Source: Saksenaea vasiformis B4078
Lineage: Eukaryota; Mucoromycota; Mucoromycetes; Mucorales; Saksenaeaceae
Assembly (NCBI GenBank): GCA_000697055.1
Contig: JNDT01001273.1
Coordinates: forward strand, 1 to 64,000
Length of the DNA stretch: 64,000 bases
Reading direction: 5' to 3'
This document shows, piece after piece, positions 10,101 to 21,059 of this stretch. The position numbers were made by a program, and so were the translations under genes. The notes under the pieces are model-generated. The model ran no database searches. It was not told the origin of the DNA and saw only the letters and a list, made by a program, of their open reading frames with translations. Every line of letters begins with the position of its first letter. Positions within the stretch are counted from its first letter, which is position 1.

Positions 10101-11435
10101 GTGCCAAGTCCTTGCGTTCGCGCTTTAACCTCCCTTTTGTCTTGCTTCTGAGCTGTTTCCTTTTTCCTTTAATGCTCTTTGATTTCTGTTCTTTCTTCTC
10201 CTCTTTCTCTTTCGCCTTTTTCTCTGATACTTTCCGGACTTTAGCCTCCCGTTCAGGCGTTAAGTTTATTTTCAAAAGGATCCGAAGCAAATGATTGATT
10301 GATTTGTGGTAAAGTGGGCCTTCCCACATGTTTTTCAGATTCGTAGCGTATTGCCTTAATTGCTGGTGCATGACAGTACTCAAGCCTGCCGGTGGTTTTG
10401 GTTGTTCTGTCAGTGCCTGGTGTTCAAGAGCCGACCAGACTTTCCGCTTTCCCGCTATATATGATTGTCGACCAAAATAGTTTGAGTGGATGAACTGCAA
10501 ATGCGCCTCGCTGAAAAGGTTCATGAATTCGTCGTTGTTCTTCTTTGGTAACATCTTGAGATACGTCGTGGTGTTCTGAGGAAGCGGTAATATAGGAATG
10601 AGATTGGAAAATTTCGTGGCATCTTGGTCATGTACGTGTGCTTTGGGTATCACGGATGAGATATCGAAGCCTTCATGCTCCTGTCTCTGTCCCAAAGCTG
10701 CTGTCTTCGATACCGGGTCTAACAGCACAGAGCACCCAATATAGTGCAGCATCGTAGCATGTACTACCGCAGCAAGGTCGCTAATGTAATCAGTCGCATG
10801 CTCTGCGGTGGCGGAAACGGTTTCAAGAAAGTCATTTTTCATAGTTTCGTCCAAGTCTTGCCTAAGGATAGAAGATATGCGGACTGAGACGGTTCTGAAT
10901 CTGTTGTCTTCATCCTCTGCTTCTTCTTCAGCTATATCCTCGGAACCTCGTTCTCTGGAGCTTCCAGCTGATACTCCAGCCCTTGTCGATTTACTCTCGT
11001 TGCTGTTCCTTGTTTTTATCACGGTGCTATCAAAGTTGTCAATAGCGTACTTTCTCCAAAGCCCTCCGATTGCTCCTCTATCAGCATATCTGGTGGAAAG
11101 AACACGACGAGTTGTCCCAGGAGGCACGTTTAGGCTATCATCCGCCTCTTCAAGGGACGATCGAGGCAATCGATCTGCTTTTTGTAGGCGCTCCCGTAAT
11201 TCTTGCAGTTTTTTTTTTCAATCTTTTCTTCTCTTTTGCGAGCCGACTGTCTGCGTGTCTTGTTCGCAGATCTTTTCCTGGGCTTTTCTTCAATTTCTTT
11301 CGAGATCAAGTTTGTAAGATGTCGATCGAAGAAGCTATCTAACGCCAGCAGCGCTTCATTCAGGGACAGATCCACTTGAGCTTTCCTTTTTCTTTTTCCT
11401 CGCGTGCCACGCAATTGTGGCAGTGGGACAGTCAT
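7161..11435 (-). CDS. Fanzor (eukaryotic TnpB/IS605-OrfB-like) RNA-guided nuclease candidate
   Basis: Exons from 5' to 3' on the minus strand: 11435-8713, 8654-8226, 8175-8083, 8029-7425, 7372-7340, 7287-7232 and 7177-7161, about 1318 residues. Catalytic features: RuvC-I GTDYGLR (Asp codon 8445-8447); a glutamate in NEHRSSQLC (7727-7729), the relocated RuvC-II position typical of Fanzors; a zinc ribbon CVYC...CVNPGC; and RuvC-III TQNRDIQAA (Asp 7559-7561). The segment CDTICSFFDKDKIVKLC occurs in related fungal proteins as far as I recall. The first ~900 residues are a Lys/Glu-rich extension with a long Glu run, unusually large for the family. The 11435 start and the main frame are joined only if the A10 run (complement of 11209-11218) is read with one extra base, so it is either a sequencing error or a frameshift lesion. 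The AAG-ended intron 8176-8225 is the weakest junction. Known Fanzors bind a non-coding guide RNA; activity here is inferred. Confidence 0.75.
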
Positions 11436-12416
11436 AACTAGAAAAAATCGCTAGATTTTGTTAGCATCGCCTCCAACAATAGTATTTAGCAGGTATTCAC
11501 CTTTGATTTGTTTGTGTGTATTATTATTATACGAAAGAAAAAAAATTGATATGTGGAAAGTGAGGGGAAAAGGAAAGGGAGAAGTTGTTGTCAGTATTCA
11601 ATGACCCAGATCGTGGGATTTTGTTGAAAGCTTTAACAGTCCCACGCATAATTGATCAACACTACCTATCCATAAAATGAAACGAAAGCAGGAATAAAGT
11701 ATTCACCATTCATGGAACTAGATAAGCATCAAGACAAGTTCAACGCAAACAGGGAAACAAAAGCAAAGGACTCAAGTGCTCCAATCACAGATATATTTCC
11801 GGAATGAACGAAAACTGGTATATAATCTGATTATTAACATCAATCGAAGCAGATGTTATGAACATGGATAGATTACCTCAAACATTGATGCAAAGGTATA
11901 TAAGCTGTTACGTGACTATTGCCACTTTTTCATTCAATTGCTTATTTTTTGTAGTAAGTAAGCAAGCATAAATGTCCAAATAGGAGTTTGGAACAAAGTG
12001 GAGTAGAAACGGGAATGTTCATTGATAAAGTTAGAAGAGCACTGAAAGGTCTTTCTGGATAGTAACAGTTACATCAGCTATATGCTTAATACATTACCTG
12101 GAAATTGGCGGTAGACTCAAGAAGAAGCAGTGCTATAATGAATTTTAGTGTAAAAGTTGCTAACATAAATGCCGTAAAGTCTATTTACAGGAATAGGGAA
12201 ATCACGCTGTACAAGGACATGGAATAAAGTTTTACATACTATTTATGAGAAATGGGTACCTTCCAAATTGTTGGTTTACGCGTAAAATCGCAAGATATTT
12301 GACAGCGAGAATTTAAAAAGTTCCCGTAAGTGTTTCCTTCTCAACTTGAATTTCAGTGAGTCTCAAGTCTCAGTCTGGGCTTAGCCCAAAAAGATACCTT
12401 CACAGTACTTCCCACC
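11436..12416. other. Divergent intergenic region between Fanzor and FANCE-like genes
   Basis: About 1 kb, AT-rich, with no recognised gene. A TATATAAG element sits at 11897-11904 on the plus strand, but the first ATG after it is followed by a stop within a few codons. Promoters for both flanking genes should be here. I saw no terminal inverted repeats marking a transposon end. Confidence 0.45.
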
Positions 12417-13850
12417 ATGTCATGTTCTCAATTCAAAGAAGAAGCGTTAGAGCAGTTGCGATTGGCATTAGCTGACGATGACTTTAAGTTCTCGAAACGT
12501 TTAAATAATACATTTCTTCAAGGAGTCGCACGCGATGCAGGCAAGAAAGCTGTCAGCTATGCATCATGTCCTTCGATCTAACTCCATGTGATCAGTTCTG
12601 CGCTCATGGCGACCCGCAGTTTCGACTTTAGAACCTATTATCATATCCTTTTCATTTTCATAACTGCTCACTACTCTTGACGTTAAATCATCCTTAACCA
12701 GAGAACAATACATAGCTAGAGAGAGTATTAAACCCAAACAACGACGCCGGCATTTGAGAAGCGTAGCAACGCAAGAATCCGTGAAAGATACAACAATGGA
12801 AGATGCGACGGATAAACAAGACATGATGAACGAGCTGCGACCATTATTCGAATCGCTTCGATTGCTGACGCAGGACGAACCTTCGCAATCTCAAGTCAGA
12901 CGTAACATTTTACAAGCTTTCGTGATGCTGCCTTCAAACAAAGTAGGCGTTGTAGAAGAAAATGCAAAGGAAAGCTGATGCCAACGTTTTGTAGCTACAT
13001 GTCGCGTGTGAGAGCATTGAATTTCAGACATGGTCGGTGCAGGCCGTGGATGAACTTTATGATATCATTCATATCTCTGAAATCCCTCATCCATGTGCCA
13101 CCCTTCTAATACGGAAGGTCATGTATCCTCAAGTAAGTGAGTATAAGCACGTTAGAATTCGCGTGTACGACGTTTCTTTCTTAGATTGTCAATCTTACAT
13201 CGTTATTACCACGAACCCGGATGAAGTATGTCTTAGCCCTGAGCGACGAGAAGGGAAAAGCTTTGCTTGACGGACTTGTAATTCCTCTCCTGGTTAATGC
13301 ATCCCTCGGTACGTGAGAGTCTGTAGGAATAGCATGACTCATCTCATTACCAGGTAAACCACAAATGGATGTAGTAAACAAATTTATTCAAAATACGACA
13401 CCATCTGTGCGGTCGATGCTCGTCAGGTAACAGAAAGGTTAAAAAAGAAGAAAACTGTTAGAGTTGACATCATTTCAATGCTACAGAGCGATCCTATCTG
13501 ATTTTAATGCATATCAGGGAGAAATACAAAAACAGCTGCGGCCATGGGATGAGACTATCCTTCAAGTCCTGTGCTCTACACTAAGTGTACAACCGTTGAT
13601 AACACTCGATGCTGTCGTATTACGCGAACTTATCCATTCGATCCATGCCACCGTTCTTGCACGGCCCAAGGACAAAGGCAGCATGCAGTTATTATTAATG
13701 CTTACGCAAAAATATTCTCAAGCGCTTGTTGAAAACGAATTTATTAATACCGTGGAAGAGGTCGCTAGCAAAAGCGAAATGTTTTTGAAGAAGTCTATTC
13801 TCAGTCAAGTTGCATCCATCAAAAATAAGATTCAAAGTCTGCAAGCCTGA
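12417..13850 (+). CDS. FANCE-like helical-repeat protein (Fanconi anaemia core, tentative)
   Basis: Supported exons: an open stretch inside 12664-12942, then 13028-13132, 13185-13308, 13354-13426 and 13487-13850, with introns 12943-13027 (85 bp), 13133-13184, 13309-13353 and 13427-13486 that all keep frame. The 5' end is unresolved: an ATG in a strong CCCACCATG context at 12417 opens 54 codons, but its link to the next exon is not proven. The C-terminal part is all-helical and contains LRPWDETILQVLCSTL, LLLMLTQKYSQALVEN and MFLKKSILSQVASI. The pattern W.E..L.vL, followed by a leucine-rich LL..L..KY helix and FLKKS, is what I remember from the FANCE C-terminal repeat domain, which in animals and plants bridges the Fanconi core complex to FANCD2. 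It could instead be another helical-repeat protein. Confidence 0.5.
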
Positions 13851-14220
13851 GTCGTTAACGTACGCGAAGCAACAAGTTCATTTTGCATCGCGTATACCGT
13901 TCAACTGATATGGTCATGCTTTTCCGGCGACCACGATAAGATCGACTATGATACCCACCATACCATTGGGTACCACTCAATGCAAGGTAACCTTTTCTTC
14001 CGAAAATTCCTGAGCAGTGGATACGTGAATAAAGATGCATTTGTACCCATATATTCCAAATAAGCCACAGTCCAATTGCGTCATGGTTGATTTTTTTGAG
14101 CCCTGGTCGAATTTTTTTGCGCGACGTTGGCCCCGACAAGTTTGGCAAACAGTCCAGCCGAGAGTATACACTTCTTTGTCGTAATCTCTCCCCCTTCCCC
14201 TCCCCACTCTCGACAACCTA

Positions 14221-15755
14221 ATGGCCTCCAGACTTCTTTCCAAAACCCTCAGTACTGCACGCACTGGATTGACGAAGCAGGTATAGCTTACCTTGACGCG
14301 CTCATGTCGACAGCTCACTGACAATACCTAGTTCGTCCTTCCCGCTGCTGCTTACTCGACACGCACTACCGTTCTTCCTAATGGTTTGACCATTGCAACC
14401 GAAGAAAACTCAAATGCTGGTGTTGCGACCGTTGGTGTTTGGATCGACGGTGGATCCCGTGCCGAGAAGATCAACGGTACTGCCAATTTGCTTGAACACA
14501 TTTCCCTCAAAGTGAGTAAGAACGCGAAGCGAGGGAGAGAGAGAGTCATCATAATTCAATTTACTTATATGCGTTGAACGATTATGCAGGGTCGTGAATC
14601 CTCATTTAACAAGTTGGGTGGTGTCCTTCGTGCCAACACCGGACGTGAACAGAGCGCTTACGGTGCTAAGGTTTTGGGTTCCAACGTGCTGGAAGCTGTC
14701 GAAATTCTTGCTGATGTCGTCCAGTCGCCCGTCGATGCTTCAGCCTTGGAAAACGCTCGTGAATCCGCATTGCAACAACAGGCAGCCAGCGAAAAGCAAT
14801 TGGAAAACGTCGTGTTTGATCATCTTCATGCTACTGCGTTCCAGGGCGAGACCTTGGGCCGTCCCGTCACCGGTATTCCCGAAACCTTGTCGTCCTTGAC
14901 CGCCGATGATTTGAGCGCATTTAAGAAGGAGAACTATGTTGCGGACCGTATCGTTCTCGTTGGTGCTGGTGATGTCGAGCACGACGCCCTTGTCAAGTTG
15001 GCTGAACAAAAGTTCAGTCAACTCGAGGCTGGTGTCGAAGCTTCTGAACCCAAGGCCATCTTCACTGGTTCCGAAGTCCGTCTGCGTGACGATCTCCTTC
15101 CCCAGGCTCACATTGCCATGGCCGTCGAAGGTGCCCCCTACCTCTCGCAGGATTACTTCAACTTGGTTGTCATGCAGCACCTCATCGGTTCCTGGGATCG
15201 TACCTTGGGTGCTTCGGCCAACTTGAGCTCGAGATTGTCGACTGTTGTCCATCAAAATCACTTGGCTAACTCGTTCGCATCGTTCACCCAAGGTTACAAG
15301 GACACTGGTCTGTGGGGTCTCTACTTTGTGACTGAGAACCGCGAACAAATCGATGACTTTGTGCACTTCATGCAGAAGGAATGGAACCGTTTGTTCACTA
15401 GCGTGACTAGCGACGAAGTTGAGCGCGCTAAGCAGCAAGCTTTGGGTAGCATCTTGTTGAACTTGGACTCTACCTGCTCCGTCGCCCAGGATATTGGTAG
15501 CCAAGTGTTGGCCACTGGTAAGCGCTTGAGCGCTGAAGAGATCAAGGCCACCATCCGCAAGATCTCGGTCAAGGATGTCCGCAAGGCCGCTGACAAGTAC
15601 ATTGCTGATCAGGAAATTGCAGTGGCTGGTCTTGGCCCTGTCGAATGTTTGACAGATTACACCAGAGTGCGCGGTAACATGGCTTACAACAGGTAAGAGT
15701 TAGTTCCATATAAGATTTTCGTACTGACAATCAAATGTTTTTTTTTAGATTCTAA
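14221..15755 (+). CDS. QCR1: Cytochrome bc1 complex core protein 1 (MPP-beta/M16 family)
   Basis: Exons 14221-14280, 14332-14511, 14590-15692 and 15749-15755 give 449 residues; the last exon adds only the end of one codon plus Phe and stop. The N-terminus is a basic, Ser/Arg-rich mitochondrial presequence followed by YSTRTTVLPNGLTIATEEN, the family's conserved opening, and GVWIDGGSRAEK. The M16 zinc motif HxxEH is altered: the sequence reads TANLLEH, so the first His is Asn. This favours the structural core-1 subunit of complex III over the active processing peptidase beta. It would sit on the matrix side of the inner membrane. Codon use is strongly biased, as in highly expressed genes. MPP-beta remains a possible alternative name. 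Confidence 0.85.
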
Positions 15756-16603
15756 ACGATACATCTTATAAACTACGCAAATAAAATGAAAACAATTTAA
15801 AAATAAATGACAAGAAGCATTCCATTTCGTTCTATATTAAGAAATCGATGAAGAGCTTAATGCATTTGCTTGGAGTGAAATCCCCGCATTCAAGCGGAGA
15901 TCTACTTACAGCTTTTCGACTGTAACTTCAAGCAAGCAAAAATGGCCTTTTGCTTTCCGCTTTACACCATTTGATTAATACGGTTCAGGCGAAGTATGCG
16001 TTATCTAATCCAACCAAGGTCTACACGGTAGTTGGTGCGAAGGAAGGTATCCATTTATTTTTTTAAAGAGGTCATGTTTCTGGTGTTCATGTAAGCTTTG
16101 ACACTGTTCTTCTTACCAAAAAGTGAGATAAAATTATGGAATGGTGCTGGAAGCATCAGACTGAAACATTGCTAGGAGGAACCTTGATAAAACGTGAACA
16201 TATGTAAAATGTCGTGAGCCAATGACGGATGGTGACATAATGATAGACTAGACTGGGAAAGAAAATAAAGGAGCCCTCTGTCTTTCTCCTCTCTTGACTT
16301 CTGATTTGCTTCTCTTGGCCTCTCGCTATTTTATCACTTTGTTTCCTCTCTTGTTTTATCTTTGATCGCTTGTTCATGCAGATAGCTTCGATCCATCAAT
16401 AATGGAACCCAGCCTAAATCAAGTGAGGCACCGATCCAGGGAGCAGAAGAAAGTGTCGACAAATAAACGAAGACCGAAAGCCGTGACGCAGCACGCATGA
16501 GGCGCGAAATGTCGATCAGCGCGTCCATATCACCCTGTCCGACGTGTATTCGTGATAACAGGCAGGACACAGCGTTCACACACAGTCGTTCCGGCCATCA
16601 TCT
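15756..16603. other. Intergenic, no gene recognised
   Basis: The 3' flank of the QCR1 gene followed by about 800 bp with only short frames on both strands. No promoter or RNA gene is recognised. Confidence 0.45.
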
Positions 16604-17183
16604 ATGTCCCTTCCAGCAAACAGGAAGAAGACAACAGCTACATCTGAAGTTGGCGCTACAAAGCAAATTGCGCGTAAAATGGGACCGGAGGCATTACTGA
16701 ATATGGCCAGCAACGACTACAAGGAACAATTACTGAACAGAATATACGACAGTCGTGTGTTTCGTGCGAGAAACAATAATCAAATCCCATTTATTCATTA
16801 CATCTTACGTCTATATAGAGCTACGGTAGATGTTCAGACATTTTGTAAATACGAAATGGTTTCCTGATTCGCAAGATACCGCTGTACGATAGTACAGACA
16901 TTTCTAAAGGAAATACATTCGTTTTTATTTAGAAAAAGTCTCTTGAAAGAGATGACGCGTGGTGCGCGAATACACATCATTCACTCAACTTTTGGACGTT
17001 CTGGAAACACAGCCATCCTCCTACAACACGATCTTTCGCTGTCAAACAAACTTGCTTATTCACGTTGCGAAATCAAAGAGCTGGCAAAACGAAAACAGTA
17101 TCTATTCAGTCAGTATACTGACAAATTTACTGCTATTTTCTTCTAATTCTTCTCAATCATTCGTCCTGATTATGCTTTCTTGA
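16604..17183 (+). pseudogene. Unrecognised coding-like fragments (possible decayed or spliced gene)
   Basis: Two open stretches look protein-like although short: 16604-16867 (charged then aromatic: GPEALLNMASNDYKEQLL, IYDSRVFRARN, FIHYILRLYRAT) and 16959-17183 (amphipathic: REYTSFTQLLDVLETQ, CQTNLLIHVAKS). A GTAGAT donor near 16826 and several acceptors exist, but I found no splice pattern joining both without stops. I do not recognise the family. It may be the remains of a gene or an unspliced small gene. Confidence 0.25.
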
Positions 17184-17497
17184 TCACCATTACCACATCG
17201 CTTGAATTTGGATGGATGCAACTATGCATTTAATTTGCACTTCGTCTCGATTTGTAGTGAAAACACTGTAATTCAAAAGTCATATGTCATAATCGTGCAA
17301 CAAGCTCTTTGACCATTATGTATTCATCTGTTTCAATATGCTAAACCATCTGATAATACCAAGTTGGCAAGAAACAAAAGAGTGGATAGGTTGTGCAAAA
17401 GGGAAAACATTTAGAGTTCTGGCCAATGACAATCGATCACCCCATGATGACCATGAATCCTAAATGCGATATTTTTTTCGCACGCTCTTGTCATCCA

Positions 17498-17505
17498 TAT
17501 AAATT
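17498..17505 (+). promoter_or_regulatory. TATA box of methylmalonate-semialdehyde dehydrogenase gene
   Basis: TATAAATT lies 66 bp before the ATG at 17564, followed by a pyrimidine-rich leader. Spacing is normal for a fungal TATA promoter. Confidence 0.6.
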
Positions 17506-17563
17506 ACCACACATTTTCTCACACTTTAAATTTTTTTATTCTTCTTTACTTCACCCTTTACCC

Positions 17564-19548
17564 ATGTTGTCTTTGTTGAAATCCACAACGTTGTTGAGGT
17601 AAAGAATTAAAGGTGAAAGGAAAACATGCATCCAACACTTTCGTCTCTCTTAGTGCTAAGGCTCCATGTCGTCGGGCTTTCTCTACTCATTTACCTGTGT
17701 TACAACAGGTGGCATCTGCGACAAGACCTGGGTCGGCACCCACCGTGAAGAACTATATCAACGGTGAAATGGTGGAATCACAAACCGATAAGTGGATTGA
17801 ACTTCGCAATCCTGTAAGAAAAAAAAAAAGGGAAGCAAAACCAAGTGTCCTCACTCAACCCTTTTTCCTGTTTTTATAGGCAACTCAAGAATTGATCGGT
17901 TTGGTCCCAGAGACCACCCAAGCCGAGATGAATGAGGCTACCTCTGCCGCAGAGGCTGCTGCTAAGGAATGGCGCAAGACGACTGTCTTGGCTCGTCAGA
18001 AGGTCATGATGGATCTTCAGTACCTGATCCGTCAAAACCAAGATAAAATTGCAGAGAATATCGTACAGGAACAAGGAAAAACCTTTGTGGATGCTAAAGG
18101 TGACGTTTTCCGTGGTCTTCAAGTTGTTGAACAAGCTTGTGCCTTGACAACGCACTTGATGGGCGAAAAGTTAACCGTCGCCAAAGATATGGAAACATGT
18201 AAGTGGTGTTTATTGTTTACGACATATGTTCGTTAACAGCAAATTCTTCTTTTTTTTCCGTTTCTAGACATGTACCGTGAACCTTTGGTAAGAACTAAAA
18301 TATTAACTTTATCGATGGGAATTGACATGACATAAAAAAAAAAGGGTGTTGTCGGTGGTATTTGTCCCTTCAATTTCCCCGCCATGATTCCGCTTTGGAT
18401 GTTCCCCCTGGCTATTGCTGCAGGCAACTCGATTGTTATGAAACCTTCCGAACGTGACCCTGGTGCGATGATGATGTTGGCTGAACTGGCTGCTGAAGCT
18501 GGTGTGCCTAAGGGTGTACTAAACGTGATTCATGGTTCCGTTGACTCTGTGAACCATATCTGTGATGACCCACGTATCAAGGCTATTTCTTTCGTCGGTT
18601 CGGACCGTGCCGGTGAACACATCTATACACGTGGTAATGCCAATGGCAAGCGTGTCCAGGCAAATCTGGGAGCCAAGAACCACGCTGTGATTCTTCCTGA
18701 TGCAAACAAGCAAGCTACGTTGAATGCCGTGGCTGGAGCTGCCTTTGGCGCTGCTGGCCAGCGTTGTATGGCATTGAGTACCTTGGTTATGGTTGGTGAA
18801 TCCAAGGACTGGCTTCCTGAGTTGGCCGAGCGCGCCCGTCAACTCAAGGTCGGTTACGGTATGGATCCTGAGACCGATGTTGGTCCCTTGATTACCGTCC
18901 AATCCAAGGAACGTGTCGAACGATTAATCCAAAGCGGTGTCACTGAAGGCGCAAACCTCTTGTTGGATGGACGTGGTGTAGTCGTCAAGGGATACGAAAA
19001 GGGCAACTTTGTCGGTAAGTTTTATACAGAGTATACGTCTGAAATCTTGGACTACTGCTCACACACACAATTATTCTCAAGGTCCTACCATTTTGGCGGA
19101 TGTCAAACCAAACATGGAATGTTACCGTGAGGAAATCTTTGGTCCCGTTTTGGTTTGTCTGACCGTCGACACTATCGATGAAGCCATTGAATTGATCAAC
19201 AAGAACCCCTATGGCAACGGTACTGCTGTCTTCACCAACTCCGGCCCGAATGCCCGTAAATTCGAGCATGAAATTGATGTCGGTCAAGTTGGTATCAACG
19301 TCCCTATCCCCGTTCCAGTGCCACCCTTCTCCTTCGTAAGTTTTGGAAAATCCCCATTTCTAAAATGGCTTATTGACTTACAACTTATCCCGTAGACTGG
19401 TTCCCGAGGAAGTATTCTTGGTGACATGAACTTCTATGGCAGAAGTGGTCTCCTCTTCTACACGAAGCCCAAGACAGTCACTGCCTTGTGGAAGGAAAGT
19501 GATGCTGATCATACCCGCTCCGCTGTCTCGATGCCTACCATGCACTAA
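17564..19548 (+). CDS. Methylmalonate-semialdehyde dehydrogenase, CoA-acylating (ALDH6 family)
   Basis: Seven exons: 17564-17598, 17654-17813, 17880-18198, 18268-18287, 18345-19014, 19082-19335 and 19396-19548, 536 residues. Exon 4 is a 20-nt micro-exon encoding the MYREPL segment. Conserved features: KNYINGE and [11 protein letters not shown] early on, [33 protein letters not shown], the catalytic cysteine in [16 protein letters not shown], and [14 protein letters not shown], all characteristic of ALDH6. The enzyme oxidises methylmalonate (and malonate) semialdehyde with NAD+ and CoA to propionyl-CoA (acetyl-CoA) in valine and pyrimidine catabolism. The Arg/Ser/Ala-rich N-terminus fits a mitochondrial presequence. 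Two introns end in AAG rather than CAG/TAG. Confidence 0.93.
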
Positions 19549-19971
19549 GGAAATAGATAGTAAAAAAAGAAAAGGAAAAAAATAGTTTTTAAGAAAAAGA
19601 CGTTGATCGCATGAAATAATAAATAGTTATGCTTTTTCCAAGCCTTGAGATGTCTCTATATCCATCACCATCAGAGAACAGTCAACAGGCATTGAAGCAA
19701 ATGGGAATCCACACACTACCGTTGTATTGACTCGCACCCCTTATTGTTGCTTTTTTTTTTAACTGACAGTTAGGCAATGAAATACTTGGCAGGGATCTCT
19801 TCAACGCACACGCCGCCATAGTTCGGGGATGTGCGTGTGTGTGGTACTGACCACAACTCTATCCATATAGATGGTTTTGTTTTTGCCCCTGTTACCTTGT
19901 GTTCTCCTTTGCTCCCCCAACATCCTCCCTCTTCAAATCCCCCAAAAAATTTCGAGGGGAATTACTTCGAA

Positions 19972-19978
19972 TATAAAC
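19972..19978 (+). promoter_or_regulatory. TATA box of small membrane protein gene
   Basis: TATAAAC at 138 bp before the ATG at 20116, followed by a T-rich leader. Confidence 0.4.
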
Positions 19979-20115
19979 ACGTTTTCGATGGCACAAGTTT
20001 AAACTGTATATCATCTTTGTGGCAATTTCTCTTTTTTTTCGATCTATAAAAACTAGCGTCTTTCCTTTTTTCCTTCCTTCTTATTTCCGTTTGCCTTTGC
20101 TTTTTTAAAACAAGG

Positions 20116-20511
20116 ATGGAAGGCAACCACAACCACACGGCACCGATAAAGACTTCCAGCAGTCCTATACCCACGACGACGCTAGGACCCCTCACGATTG
20201 GCCTGGTGGTTGGGTTAGCACTTGTTACCTGCATGATTCTCCAATGTGGTCGAATTCGTCGCCAGGTCTTTGAACGACGGATGCTTCGTCGAACACAATC
20301 CAATAAAGATCACGAATGGTCTGCAGGCAGTTCATATGATACAATTGAATCCTATGCTACAAAGCCATCCCCAACCAGGCAACTCAGCACGGTGGCCGGA
20401 AACACACCCCATCCTGTTTTGCCTCAACGAGCAAAAATTGCAGACACGACACGAATTTCTTACGGCAGTTCTCAACACCACCCCATCAAGGCCAACTACT
20501 CTCCAGGCTAA
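20116..20511 (+). CDS. Small single-pass membrane protein, function unknown
   Basis: Uninterrupted 131-residue frame. Residues about 23-45 (LGPLTIGLVVGLALVTCMIL) form one hydrophobic helix. It is preceded by a short His/Thr/Ser/Pro-rich segment and followed by an Arg-rich stop-transfer stretch (RIRRQVFERRMLRR), which predicts an N-out, C-in orientation with a ~80-residue Ser/Thr-rich cytoplasmic tail. No enzyme motif or signal peptide cleavage site is evident. A TATA box upstream and a terminator-like T-rich downstream region support a real gene. I do not recognise the family. Confidence 0.65.
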   Translation: MEGNHNHTAPIKTSSSPIPTTTLGPLTIGLVVGLALVTCMILQCGRIRRQVFERRMLRRTQSNKDHEWSAGSSYDTIESYATKPSPTRQLSTVAGNTPHPVLPQRAKIADTTRISYGSSQHHPIKANYSPG

Positions 20512-20798
20512 TGGCAACCCTAACCCCGGGGGAACAATACCGCCTACTTAACGAAAAAAGATAAAGAAGAGAGGGAAAAAGAAACAAGATATTATTCTGC
20601 ATAGGGAAGAAGCACCAATTTTGTTTTCTTTTTTTACATGTATAGGAGCTAGTTCTCTTTATATACTTCTCTCTCTCTCTCCATTGTTACAATTTTAGCT
20701 TAGAATCCCCTAACAGTCATTTGTTTTAGCATAAACACGAATAACTCATGCTAAGGGGAAAGGAAGAAACTCAGAAATTATAACAAAATAGTTATCGT

Positions 20799-20847
20799 AA
20801 AAAAAAAAAAAAAAAGAAAAAGAAAAAAGAAAAAAGAAAAAAAAAAA
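20799..20847. repeat. A-rich low-complexity tract
   Basis: Interrupted poly(A)/AAAAG tract in the shared 3' region between the membrane-protein gene and the convergent BCAS3-like gene. Confidence 0.6.
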
Positions 20848-20994
20848 GAGGTTATCTTCTCTGGATTGACATGGTTTCAATATGTACAAGACCTTTGCAT
20901 GCGAAGCGTCTGGAATAAAAAAAAAAAAGAAATAACACACACACATACGGGAAAAAGGAAGGAGGATGGGGAGGATGAGGAGGGAAGGGAGGAG

Positions 20995-20998
<4 letters not shown>

Positions 20999-21044
<46 letters not shown>
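20999..21044. repeat. (AG)23 microsatellite
   Basis: Perfect AG dinucleotide run of about 46 bp preceded by GGA-rich sequence, 15 bp beyond the stop codon of the BCAS3-like gene. On the mRNA strand it is a (CT)n tract in the 3' UTR. Confidence 0.95.
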
Positions 21045-21047
<3 letters not shown>

Positions 21048-21059
21048 AAGAAAAGGGTT

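Noticed and set aside
13977..14324. 115-codon minus-strand frame
   Set aside because: Overlaps the QCR1 first exon and promoter in antisense and has no independent support.
14740..15504. 254-codon minus-strand frame
   Set aside because: Antisense of the strongly codon-biased QCR1 exon 3; long antisense frames are expected from such bias.
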